Source: Pararoseomonas sp. SCSIO 73927
GTDB lineage: Bacteria; Pseudomonadota; Alphaproteobacteria; Acetobacterales; Acetobacteraceae
Direction of reading: 5' to 3'
DNA length: 64,000 nt
Assembly (NCBI RefSeq): GCF_037040815.1
Contig: NZ_CP146232.1
Coordinates: 1,178,001-1,242,000 of the forward strand
Shown: piece by piece, positions 25,797-33,824 of the stretch
How positions within the stretch are numbered: the first letter of the stretch is position 1
Layout of the letters: every line of letters starts with the position of its first letter
Notes under the pieces: generated by a model
Databases searched by the model: none
What the model saw: the letters and a program-made list of their open reading frames with translations, nothing else
What the model was told of the DNA's origin: nothing
Made by a program: the position numbers and the translations under genes

Positions 25797-26210
25797 CTAC
25801 CGCGCCCCCCGCACGGCGCGGGTGATGGCGGCGCGCACCGCCGGGCTCCGCACCACCTCGTGACAGTGCAGCACCGGCATGGGTGTCAGCGGGTCGGCCA
25901 CCGGCCCGTCGCCGCGCCCCTGCGGCACCGGGCGCCGCGCCGCCTCCGCCACGACGGCATCGCCCAGCGCGCGCCAGGTCGCGAGATCGCCGCCGCGCTC
26001 CATCACCGCGCGAGTCCACAGGAAGCCCTCATCGCGCAGCCTCTCCGGCGTCTGCCGCGTCAGGCAGGCGCCCATGGCGAAGCTCTCCGCGTCGCCCCGC
26101 GGAACGCCGCGCCGCGCCTCCGCGGCAGCGGGGGCAGCGAGCAACAGCAGCACGGCCGCCACCGGGGCGGCGGTGCGGGCCCCTGCCCGGCCCTGTTCAA
26201 CAGCGTTCAT
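25797..26210 (-). CDS. Secreted hypothetical protein (137 aa)
   Basis: The signal peptide (APVAAVLLLLAAPAAA-EA) is followed by a small domain with two cysteines, MGACLTRQTPERLRDEGFLW and PMPVLHCHEVVRSPAVRAAI. The ATG at 26208-26210 places the signal correctly. It ends 1 bp before the HEAT-like gene begins, so the two are probably co-transcribed. No family is recognised. Confidence 0.6.
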   Translation of the reverse strand: MNAVEQGRAGARTAAPVAAVLLLLAAPAAAEARRGVPRGDAESFAMGACLTRQTPERLRDEGFLWTRAVMERGGDLATWRALGDAVVAEAARRPVPQGRGDGPVADPLTPMPVLHCHEVVRSPAVRAAITRAVRGAR

Positions 26211-26306
26211 CCCGGCCTCCCCGTCCCGCGCAGCTTGACCCGGACCCCGGTCGGACGCCACGGCCGGGAGGAACGCGCGGGCGCCCCCGCCGGAGAACCG
26301 CGCCCC

Positions 26307-26715
26307 GTGACGCACCGCGCCATCGCCCCTCTGGTTCTCGCCGCGCTGGCGGCGCTCCTCGCCGGCCCCGAGCCCTTCGCCGGGCCGGAATGGGCGACTG
26401 GGGCGGCGCGGTGGGCACCCTGACCGCGCCGTTCCTGGTGTTCGTGCTCGTCAACCTCGTCGTTTACGTCCTGGCGCGGCTGAACTACGCCGGGCTCGTC
26501 GCGGCCACCTTCGCCCTCCTGGCGACGGCGGCGCGGGTGGCTGACGGGTGGGCGCCACCACCGTGGTGTCCGGCCTGCGCACAGCGCTCCTGCCGCGCGA
26601 GCACCAGCGCGACCGCTTCGGCCTGCGCACCCGGCGCGCCCACGCCTCGTCGGCAGTTCGCGAGATCGCCGACGCGCTGACACAACCGGTGGAGGAGCAG
26701 GAAGGGACGCCGTGA
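26307..26715 (+). pseudogene. Probable frameshifted small membrane-protein gene(s)
   Basis: Coding-like sequence passes through all three frames. First comes a hydrophobic N-terminus (HRAIAPLVLAALAALLAGPE) that hits a stop at 26421-26423. Next is a frame with TLTAPFLVFVLVNLVVYVLA and NYAGLVAATFALLATAARVA. Last is a frame from GTG 26548 to 26715 reading RTALLPREHQRDRFGLRTRR and ASSAVREIADALTQPVEEQE. They may be fragments of one gene with indels, or a membrane protein plus a separate 55-aa product. Exact limits are uncertain. Confidence 0.4.
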
Positions 26716-26992
26716 GGTGGACCCGATGGACGACTTCTATGCCAGGCTTGAGGGCTTCGTACCCCTTTCAACGCGCTGATGGCGGGCGGCATAGCGACGC
26801 GGGCGGTGGCCGCGCTGGCCCGTCCGCGTTCCTGCACGCCGGGCACCTGTTCCGGAAAGGGGCTACACGGGGGAGTGGAGGACTCGCAGGAGCCTCAACC
26901 GAGACCGGAGATGTGTCACGGTGAGGTTCCGGGTCGGTCACCCCCGGCGGACGGCACGTAGCCGACCACCGGTGGCTGCCGGGGAACGGTCG
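26716..26992 (+). other. Degraded reading frame
   Basis: An ATG at 26725 opens MDDFYARLEGFVPLSTR and stops. One base out of frame the text continues FNALMAGGIATRAVAALARP. A single-base indel near 26760-26766 would join them, so this is probably a broken gene. The family is not recognised. Confidence 0.35.
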
Positions 26993-27205
26993 TCAGGGGC
27001 GGGACGGGTTGTTCGCCCGGTCGATCGCGCGCCCCGCTGCCTCAGCCGGTCCGCGCGCCGGGTCGAGCGCATCGCGGGTCTGCTGACCGGTGGTGCGGTT
27101 CGGGGTCGCGCTCGGGACGGAGGTGTCAGGGTTGCTGCAGGCCACGAGAGAGGTCATCAGGGCCGCGCCGGCAATCCCGGCCAGCACGCTTCGCGAGTAC
27201 CACAT
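26993..27205 (-). CDS. Small lipoprotein
   Basis: A 70-aa precursor with a lipoprotein signal, VLAGIAGAALMTSLVACSNP. The lipobox LVAC places the lipidated Cys at residue 23. The mature peptide is about 48 aa, Pro/Asn/Arg-rich and likely disordered (GQQTRDALDPARGPAEAAGR). It resembles small entericidin-like or envelope lipoproteins in size. It stands alone; function unknown. Confidence 0.7.
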   Translation of the reverse strand: MWYSRSVLAGIAGAALMTSLVACSNPDTSVPSATPNRTTGQQTRDALDPARGPAEAAGRAIDRANNPSRP

Positions 27206-27456
27206 TCTTCCTTCCTCCGCTGTTTGTTGCGCCCTCTACATTTGCGCGACGGCGGGGACCGCAATGAGGGGCCACCGCTGACGTTCTCGTGTGGGAGAGG
27301 CGGGGAAGATTGCCGATGGCGTTGGGCGCGGACCGCAGAGAATGACCGCAGCGAATGAGGTGGCATGAGAAGAAAAGCGCATAAACGTCCACCTGCCGCG
27401 CCCGACGGCAGGCAGCTCCGGCGATGTTCGGCGGTCTGCCGTGAGAGGATGGGTCG

Positions 27457-27816
27457 GTGAAGCTGGCTATGACAATCATCGCAGCGCTGGCGCTGGTGGC
27501 CCTGGACTTCTTCATCCTGACGGTGATGTTCCTCTACCGCCCGGCGGGCGCCGAGATCCTGGCCGGTGTCATGCTGGCCGGGGCGCTGGCGGCCGTCCTG
27601 CTCCGGTGGCGGTGGTTGTTCTTCGCTTCCCAGAACGTGGTGACTGCCGTCACGGTGCTGCGCCTCGTGCAGTGGGAAGGTCCCGAGGAGATCGCGGAGC
27701 TCGCCGGGCCGATCCTGTTCGTGCTCCTCCTCGCGCTGGGCAACCTCCTCGCCTGGTTCGTCGCCCGCATCATCCCGCCCCGCCATAGCGGCCTTCGGTT
27801 CGATGGGCCAGGATGA
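27457..27816 (+). CDS. Small integral membrane protein
   Basis: A 119-aa protein with about four transmembrane helices (LAMTIIAALALVALDFFILT, EILAGVMLAGALAAVLLRW, GPILFVLLLALGNLLAWFVA). The GTG at 27457 is preceded by a purine-rich GAGAGGA at 27443-27449. No family is recognised. It is flanked by unrelated genes at the right edge of the accessory stretch. Confidence 0.65.
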   Translation: MKLAMTIIAALALVALDFFILTVMFLYRPAGAEILAGVMLAGALAAVLLRWRWLFFASQNVVTAVTVLRLVQWEGPEEIAELAGPILFVLLLALGNLLAWFVARIIPPRHSGLRFDGPG

Positions 27817-27951
27817 CGCAGACCACCCTTCAGGCGGCAGGACATCGGGAACTCTCTGCGATGCCATCAGGCCGTCGCCGGGGCCGCGACGTCGTCGTGG
27901 ACGGGGCTCAGACGGTGCCGATCCCCTAGCCAGAAGAAGGTCGGCCCAAGA

Positions 27952-28818
27952 TCAGTCTCGCGCAATGCCGACACCGAGTCCGCCATCGACTATTAGGCAG
28001 TGGCCGTTCACATACGAGGCTTCGTTGGAGATCAGGAACAGGGCGGCATAAGCGACCTCCCAGCCCGTTCCCTGGCGTCCGAACGGCACCAGCGCGGCCC
28101 TGCTGGCCCGGTTCCGGCTGGCGTCCCGCCCCATGGGCGTGTCCATGAGGCCGGGCGCCACACTGTTGCAGCGGATGCCCAAGGGCTCGCCAGCACGGGC
28201 GACGCTGCGCGCCAGGGCTACCTGCGCGGCCTTGGAGGTTTCGTAGGCCGGGTTGCGGGAAGTCGCACGCTGGCTCGCCAGCGACGAGATCAGGACGATC
28301 GACCCACCGGGCTTCATCACCCGCAATGCCTGCTGCGCAAACAGCATGTTGCTCCGGACGTTCACGGCAAAGACGCGGTCCCAGTCCTCGGGCGTCAGCT
28401 CTTCCATCTTCTGCCGGGTAGAGATGCCGACGTTGAGCACGAGCCCGTCGAGGCCGCCGAGCCCTGCCCGCGCCTCCTCCACCGCCCGCGGGATCGCCTC
28501 CACCTCGGACACGTCCGCAAGGATCGGGACGGCGCGCCCGCCTTCCCGCCCGACGATGCCGCAGGTCTCCTCCACTGCGTCCCCCGCGATGTCGAGGCAC
28601 GCCACGGCGGCGCCCTCCCGCGCGAAGAGCACGGCCATGGCGCGCCCGTTCCCCACAGGCGGGTCCGGATCGGCGCTGCCGCGCTGGCCGGCGCCCACCA
28701 CCAGCACGCGCCGGCCCGTCAGGCGCTGGAAGCGCGGGCCCTGCCCCAGGGACTCGGGATGAACCTGCCGGGCCGGGTCCTCCGTCCGGGGTGGGTGGTT
28801 CATGCCGGGTGCGTCCAT
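27952..28818 (-). CDS. SDR-family oxidoreductase with expanded glycine-rich loop
   Basis: A 288-aa short-chain dehydrogenase. Catalytic Ser178/179 (IVLISSLASQ), Tyr192 and Lys196 (AYETSKAAQV) are present. The cofactor motif is unusual: the TGxxxGxG turn is expanded to VGAGQRGSADPDPPVGNGRA, about eight residues longer than standard. NAG is NVG. It oxidises or reduces a hydroxyacyl or hydroxyl substrate with NAD(P)(H). It diverges from the quinone reductase at 28905, sharing an 86-bp promoter region. The SDR at 33821 has a similar, shorter expansion. Confidence 0.9.
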   Translation of the reverse strand: MDAPGMNHPPRTEDPARQVHPESLGQGPRFQRLTGRRVLVVGAGQRGSADPDPPVGNGRAMAVLFAREGAAVACLDIAGDAVEETCGIVGREGGRAVPILADVSEVEAIPRAVEEARAGLGGLDGLVLNVGISTRQKMEELTPEDWDRVFAVNVRSNMLFAQQALRVMKPGGSIVLISSLASQRATSRNPAYETSKAAQVALARSVARAGEPLGIRCNSVAPGLMDTPMGRDASRNRASRAALVPFGRQGTGWEVAYAALFLISNEASYVNGHCLIVDGGLGVGIARD

Positions 28819-28904
28819 GGTCTGGTCCTTTCTGCGGGCGGGCTCGCTGGCGGCGGCGGGAAGGATCCGCCAGACTGGCCGGCAACGATGAGGAGGGACG
28901 GGCC

Positions 28905-29876
28905 ATGAGAGCCGTGGTCGTGACGGAGGACGGGCCAGGGCTGCGGGACCTCCCGGTTCCCCGCCCTGGCCCCTCGGAGGTCCTCGTGCGCGTGCGCGCG
29001 GCCGGGCTGAACCGGGCGGATCTCGGCATCGCGGCCGGCCACGCCCACGGCGCCCAGGGCGGCGCGGGCGCGGTGCTCGGCCTGGAATGGGCGGGCGAGG
29101 TGGAGGCGGTCGGCGCGGAGGTGACGGAGGTCGGGCCCGGCGACCGCGTGATGTGTTCCGGCGCGGGCGGCTACGCCGAGTACGCGGTAGCGGATCGCGG
29201 CCGGGTGGCGCGGCTGCCGGACAGCAATATGGGCTTCGTCCAGGCCGCCACCCTCCCCGTGGCGTTGCAGACCATGCACGACGCGGTCGTGACCAACGGA
29301 CGGCTGCGGCCGGGCGAGGCGGTGCTGGTTCAAGGCGCCAGCTCCGGCGTGGGGCTGATGGCGATGCAGATCGCGCGGGCGATGGGCGCGGGGCTGGTCA
29401 TCGGTACCTCCACCAGCCCGGAGCGCCGGGCGCGGCTGGGGGAGTTCGGCGCGGGGCTGGCGCTGGACACGGGCGACGCCGCCTGGCCCGAGGCCGTGCT
29501 CGCCGCGACGGAAGGCCGCGGCGTGGCACTGGTGGTGGACCAGGTCTCCGGCCCGATGATGAACGCGAACCTGCAGGCTACCGCCATCCTCGGCCGCATC
29601 GTCAATGTCGGGCGGCTCGGCGGCCAGGCGGCGCCCTTCGACTTCGACCTGCACGCGCTGCGCCGCATCGCCTATGTCGGCGTCACCTTCCGCACCCGCA
29701 GCGTGGAGGAGGTGCGCGAGATCAACCGCCGCATGCGCGCCGATCTCTGGGACGCGCTGGAGGCCGGGCGCCTGCGCCTGCCGGTCGCGGCCGAGTTCGC
29801 GCTGGAGGAGGCGGCCGAGGCGCTGGATCATATGCGGGCCAACCGGCACTTCGGGAAGATCGTGCTGCGGGTGTAA
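28905..29876 (+). CDS. Zinc-independent quinone oxidoreductase/MDR-type dehydrogenase
   Basis: A 323-aa MDR-superfamily protein. The N-terminal GroES-like domain includes EVLVRVRAAGLNRADLGIAA. The Rossmann part includes EAVLVQGASSGVGLMAMQIA, a G-x-SSGVG dinucleotide motif. The zinc ligands of alcohol dehydrogenases are absent, as in QOR/zeta-crystallin. The ATG at 28905 follows AGGAGGGA (28891-28898). It probably reduces quinones or enoyl-thioesters with NADPH. It ends inside a hairpin facing the CoA ligase gene. Confidence 0.92.
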   Translation: MRAVVVTEDGPGLRDLPVPRPGPSEVLVRVRAAGLNRADLGIAAGHAHGAQGGAGAVLGLEWAGEVEAVGAEVTEVGPGDRVMCSGAGGYAEYAVADRGRVARLPDSNMGFVQAATLPVALQTMHDAVVTNGRLRPGEAVLVQGASSGVGLMAMQIARAMGAGLVIGTSTSPERRARLGEFGAGLALDTGDAAWPEAVLAATEGRGVALVVDQVSGPMMNANLQATAILGRIVNVGRLGGQAAPFDFDLHALRRIAYVGVTFRTRSVEEVREINRRMRADLWDALEAGRLRLPVAAEFALEEAAEALDHMRANRHFGKIVLRV

Positions 29877-29892
29877 GGGGGCACGCCCCTTA
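29874..29892. terminator. Short hairpin spanning two convergent stop codons
   Basis: TAAGGGG (29874-29880) pairs with CCCCTTA (29886-29892) around a 5-nt loop. The outer TAA triplets are the stop codons of the quinone reductase (plus) and CoA ligase (minus). It may act as a compact bidirectional terminator, though it lacks a T-tract. Confidence 0.5.
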
Positions 29893-31467
29893 TCCCACGG
29901 CCCGGGCCTGCCCCTCCCAGTAGGGGGCACGCAGCGCCTTCTTGTCGGGCTTGCCGAGCACGGTCAGGGGGAGGCTCTCCACGAAGTCCACCGTTTTCGG
30001 CGCAGCGACCGCCCCTTTGCGCTCCTTCACGTAGGTCGCGAGTTCGGCCGCCGTGACGGCCATGCCGGGGCGGCAGACGACGATCGCCTTCACCGCCTCG
30101 CCCCAGCGCGAGTCCGGCACGCCGATCACGGCGGCGGCAGAGACGGCAGGGTGGGCGGTCAGCACGTCCTCCACCTCCTTCGGATAGACGTTGAAGCCGC
30201 CCGACACGACCATGTCCTTCTTGCGGTCCACGATGAAGAAGAAGCCGCGCGCGTCGCGATAGGCCATGTCCCCCGTATGCAGCCAGCCGTTGCGCAGCAC
30301 CTCCGCCGTCAACTCCGGCTGCTTCAGGTAGCCCGCCATCACCAGCGGGCCGCGCACGCAGATCTCGCCAATTTCGCCCTGCGGCACCTCCTCGTCCCGC
30401 TCGTCCAGCAGCCGCACCGTGATACCGGGATAGGGCTTGCCGGCGGAGGACAGGATTCGCTCGTCCGGGTCCGTGTGGTCGAGGCGGGAGAGGGTGAGGA
30501 TCGCGCTCGGCGCCTCGCTCTGCCCGTAACCCTGCTGCAGCACGGGGCCGAAAACCTCCAGCGCCTCCCGGATGCGGGCCGGTGACATCGGCGCGGCGCC
30601 GTACATGAGCGTCTCCAGCCCGGAGAGATCGATCGTTCGTGTGCGGGGGTGGTCCAGCAGCTTGTAGACCATCGTGGGCACCAGGAAGGTGGCGGTGGCG
30701 CCGTGCTCCTCCAGCGCGTCCAGAAAGCGGTCGGGATCGAAGCCCTTCTGCAGGATCACCGTGCCGCCGCGCCACAGCACGGGGATCAGCGTGGCGCCCG
30801 CCCCGTGCGAGATGGGGGTGGGGCAGAGAAAGCGCGGCGCGTCGCTCCAGGCCCGGCCGGCCATCAGCAGCAGCGTCTGCGTCATCGTCGCTCGGCCGGG
30901 CAGCATCACGCCTTTCGGCCTTCCCGTGGTGCCGCCGGTATAGGCCAGGCGGATGACGTCGTCCGGCGTCGCCTCGGACGGGAGCGGGGCCGGGATGTGG
31001 CGGGACGCCTCCGCCCAGAAGCCGAGAAGGCCTTCGGCGGCCTCGTGCAGGTACCAGTGCGCCACGCCCGGCACGCGGCCGCGCAGAGCATGTGCCCGCT
31101 CGGCATAGGCGCCGTCCGCCAGCATAACCTTCGCGTCGCAGTGCTCGAGAATGTAGGCGTGGTCCTCGATCCCCCCCATCGCCTGCAGCGTGACGGAGCG
31201 GAGGCCGAGAAGGTAGAGCGCGGCGGTGACAAAGAAGACCTCCGGCCGGTTGCCGGAGAGCTGCACCACCGTGTCGCCCTTCCGCAGGCCGAGGGCGTGC
31301 AGGTGCTGCACGGCGCGGCTGATCGCGTCCCGTGTCTCCCCGTAGGTGAAGCGGCGCGCGCCGTCGATGAAGGCGGTGCGGTCGGGGTAACGGTCCAGCA
31401 GGGTGACGATCATATCGCCGACGGTGCCGCCGTCGTGGACCGACGGCCCGCGCTGCTGCTTTTCCAT
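29890..31467 (-). CDS. AMP-dependent acyl-CoA synthetase/ligase
   Basis: A 525-aa ANL-superfamily ligase that adenylates a carboxylic acid and forms its CoA thioester. The P-loop motif is RLAYTGGTTGRPKGVMLPG. Other marks are QQGYGQSEAPSAI, LHTGDMAYRDARGFFFIVDR and NVYPKEVEDVL. The C-terminal lysine segment is SLPLTVLGKPDKKALR. It diverges from the iron alcohol dehydrogenase gene across a 15-bp dyad at 31537. Substrate unknown; medium-chain or aromatic acids are family precedents. Confidence 0.93.
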   Translation of the reverse strand: MEKQQRGPSVHDGGTVGDMIVTLLDRYPDRTAFIDGARRFTYGETRDAISRAVQHLHALGLRKGDTVVQLSGNRPEVFFVTAALYLLGLRSVTLQAMGGIEDHAYILEHCDAKVMLADGAYAERAHALRGRVPGVAHWYLHEAAEGLLGFWAEASRHIPAPLPSEATPDDVIRLAYTGGTTGRPKGVMLPGRATMTQTLLLMAGRAWSDAPRFLCPTPISHGAGATLIPVLWRGGTVILQKGFDPDRFLDALEEHGATATFLVPTMVYKLLDHPRTRTIDLSGLETLMYGAAPMSPARIREALEVFGPVLQQGYGQSEAPSAILTLSRLDHTDPDERILSSAGKPYPGITVRLLDERDEEVPQGEIGEICVRGPLVMAGYLKQPELTAEVLRNGWLHTGDMAYRDARGFFFIVDRKKDMVVSGGFNVYPKEVEDVLTAHPAVSAAAVIGVPDSRWGEAVKAIVVCRPGMAVTAAELATYVKERKGAVAAPKTVDFVESLPLTVLGKPDKKALRAPYWEGQARAVG

Positions 31468-31536
31468 GAGGCCCGATCCCTCCCTTCCGCGTCCCTTCGC
31501 TCGGCGCCTTGACTACGTCTTCTCGGAGCGATCTAC

Positions 31537-31551
31537 ATCCTATCGTAGGAT
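31537..31551. promoter_or_regulatory. Operator-like dyad between divergent genes
   Basis: ATCCTA-TCG-TAGGAT is a perfect 6-bp inverted repeat with a 3-bp spacer. It is A/T-richer than its surroundings and lies 70 bp from the CoA ligase start and 40 bp from the iron alcohol dehydrogenase start. It is a good candidate for a shared repressor site. No regulator gene is adjacent. Confidence 0.65.
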
Positions 31552-31590
31552 TTGGCGGGAACAAGCCGCCGTCGCCCCACGAGGAAGCGA

Positions 31591-32757
31591 ATGCCCGATC
31601 CCGCGCTCTCATGCTTCGGTATGGGCTGGCCGAACCCGGCCCTCTTCGGCTGCGGCAGCATCGCGCAGCTCGGCGGGCGGCTGCGCGGGCTGGGTGCCAC
31701 GCGCGTGCTCCTCGCCTCCGATGCGGGCCTGCAAAGGGCGGGGCTGGTGGACCGCGTGGCCGGCCTGCTCCGGGATGCCGGCCTCGCCGTGGAGATCGAC
31801 ACCGGCGTCAGCCCCAACCCGCGCGAGGCGGAGGTGGAGGCGATGCACGCGCTCTGGGGCGCCACGGGCTGCAACGCGATCGTCGCGCTCGGCGATGGCA
31901 GCACGATCGATGCGGTGAAGGGCGCCTGCTTGCGCCGCTTCACCGGCCGCTCCCTCGGCAGCCTCTTCGACGACGGCATCCACGAAGCCCCGCACCAGCC
32001 GCTGCGCTTCGTCGCCGTCCCCACCACCTCCGGCACGGGCAGCGAGACGACGCTGGGCGCGGTGCTGAAGACGCCGCGGCGCAAGCTGGTGCTGCGGAGC
32101 GAGCACCTGCGGCCGGCGCTCACCGTGCTCGACCCGGAACTGGTGGCGAGCCTTCCCCCGCGCGCCACCGCCGCCACGGGGCTGGACGTGATCATGCACG
32201 CGCTGGGCGTCCTCACCTCCAACCGCCCGCACCCGATCGGCGACATGGTCGGGGCCGAGGCCATGCGGCGGGCGGCGGCCCACCTCCCCCGCGCGGTGGC
32301 GGATGGCGGCGACCTGGAGGCGCGGTCCGAGATGATGCTGGCCAGCTACCTGGCGGGGCACGGCATCACGCTGAAGGGCGTGGACGGCATTCACGGCCTC
32401 TCGACGCCGGTGGAGTCCCTGACGGACTGCATCCACGCCGATTCCCTCGGCGTGATCTTCCCCCATGTCATGCGCTTCAACATGCCGGTCGCGGCCGGGC
32501 GATATGCCTGGATTGCGCGGATGATCGGCGCCGCGGGGGCGGATGCCTCGGAGGAGGGCGCGGCAGAGGCGCTGGTGACACACCTCGTCGTCCTGCGGGA
32601 CCGCTTCGGCATGCCGGACCGTCTCGGCGCGCTCGGCGTGGAGCGCGGCATGATCCCGGAACTGGCCCGGCAGGCCGGGCTGAGCGCGGCGACCAAGGGA
32701 AATGCGCGCCCGCTGGATGCCGCGGACGCCGTCGCGCTCTACGAGAGGATGATCTGA
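31591..32757 (+). CDS. Iron-containing alcohol dehydrogenase (maleylacetate reductase-like)
   Basis: A 388-aa group III dehydrogenase. The NAD(P) motif is GDGSTIDAVK (102-110) and the VPTTSGTGSE segment starts at 144. Metal ligands are visible as Asp199, His203 (GLDVIMHALG), His268 (GIHGLS) and His282 (CIHADSLG). The ATG at 31591 follows GAGGAAG. It probably oxidises a secondary hydroxy acid or reduces a keto acid. It is coupled by TGATG to a CaiB gene and then an SDR, forming a three-gene operon. Confidence 0.9.
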   Translation: MPDPALSCFGMGWPNPALFGCGSIAQLGGRLRGLGATRVLLASDAGLQRAGLVDRVAGLLRDAGLAVEIDTGVSPNPREAEVEAMHALWGATGCNAIVALGDGSTIDAVKGACLRRFTGRSLGSLFDDGIHEAPHQPLRFVAVPTTSGTGSETTLGAVLKTPRRKLVLRSEHLRPALTVLDPELVASLPPRATAATGLDVIMHALGVLTSNRPHPIGDMVGAEAMRRAAAHLPRAVADGGDLEARSEMMLASYLAGHGITLKGVDGIHGLSTPVESLTDCIHADSLGVIFPHVMRFNMPVAAGRYAWIARMIGAAGADASEEGAAEALVTHLVVLRDRFGMPDRLGALGVERGMIPELARQAGLSAATKGNARPLDAADAVALYERMI

Positions 32758-33824
32758 TGCCCGCCCCGCTGCACGGCCTGCGCGTGCTCGACTTCTCGGA
32801 GCTTCTTCCCGGCCCCTTCCTGACGGGCTGCCTGGCGGAGCTCGGCGCCGAGGTGCTGAAGGTGGAGCGGCCGCCCGCGGGCGACCCGGTGCGGCGGATG
32901 TCCCCCGGCGTCTTCGGGGCGGTGAACCGCGGCAAGGGCAGCGTGCTGATCGACCTGAAGCGGCCGGAGGGCCGCGAGAGGGCGCTGTCCCTGGTGGCGG
33001 AGCACGACGTGCTGGTGGAGAGTTTCCGCCCGGGCGTGATGGCGCGGCTGGGGCTGGGCTACGCGGATCTGGCGGCGGCCAACCCTCGCCTGATCTACGC
33101 CTCGCTGAGCGGCTACGGGCAGGACGGGCCCTTGGCCGCGGTGCCCGGCCACGACCTGAACTACCTGTCGGTGGCGGGGATGCAGTCCATCTCCGGCGGC
33201 GGCGCGGGCGTGCCGGTGGCGGACCTCTGTGGCTCGGTCTACGGGCTGGCGGGCGTGCTGGCGGCCCTGGTGCAGCGCGGCGCCACCGGACGGGGGCAGT
33301 TCCTCGACGTGTCGCTGACGGAGTGCGCCCTGCACTGGATGAACCCGCGCCTCGGCCGCTTCGCCGGCGCGGGGGCGGAGACGCTGGAGGCGCAGCGGCG
33401 CATGTCCCTCGCCCGCCCGGGCTACGGCGCTTTCCCGTGCCGGGACGGCAAGGCCATCAGCATCGGCGCGCTGGAGGACCACTTCTGGGGCCGCCTCGCC
33501 ACGGCCCTGCAACTGGCCCCTTACGACACGGCCAGTCACGCGCGGATGGCCCAGCGTGTGCCGGAGACCGAGGCGATCAACGCCCGGATCGCCGAGCGCT
33601 GCGCCGGGGAGGACCGCGACGGGCTGCTGGAGCGCCTGATCGCCGCCGATGTGCCAGCCGCGCCGGTGCTGGCGCCGGGCGAGCTGGCAGGCTTCCCCCA
33701 TTTCGTGGCGCGCGGCGCGATGCAGGGGACGGAGACGGGCCCGCTCGCCCGCTTCCCCGTGCGGCTGGAGGGCATGGAACCGCCCGGGCCCGCGCCCGCG
33801 CTGGACGCGGGAGCCGGCCGGTGA
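32757..33824 (+). CDS. CaiB/BaiF family CoA-transferase (short form)
   Basis: A 355-aa class III CoA-transferase. The catalytic Asp is Asp156 (VPVADLCGSVYG). The N-terminus HGLRVLDFSELLPGPFLTGC and ESFRPGVMARLGLGYADLAA are typical, the latter marking the alpha-methylacyl-CoA racemase/CaiB fold. It is shorter than the homologue at 8624, closer to racemase-type members, so an acyl-CoA racemase role is an alternative. It overlaps both neighbours (TGATG upstream, GTGA downstream). Confidence 0.9.
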   Translation: MPAPLHGLRVLDFSELLPGPFLTGCLAELGAEVLKVERPPAGDPVRRMSPGVFGAVNRGKGSVLIDLKRPEGRERALSLVAEHDVLVESFRPGVMARLGLGYADLAAANPRLIYASLSGYGQDGPLAAVPGHDLNYLSVAGMQSISGGGAGVPVADLCGSVYGLAGVLAALVQRGATGRGQFLDVSLTECALHWMNPRLGRFAGAGAETLEAQRRMSLARPGYGAFPCRDGKAISIGALEDHFWGRLATALQLAPYDTASHARMAQRVPETEAINARIAERCAGEDRDGLLERLIAADVPAAPVLAPGELAGFPHFVARGAMQGTETGPLARFPVRLEGMEPPGPAPALDAGAGR

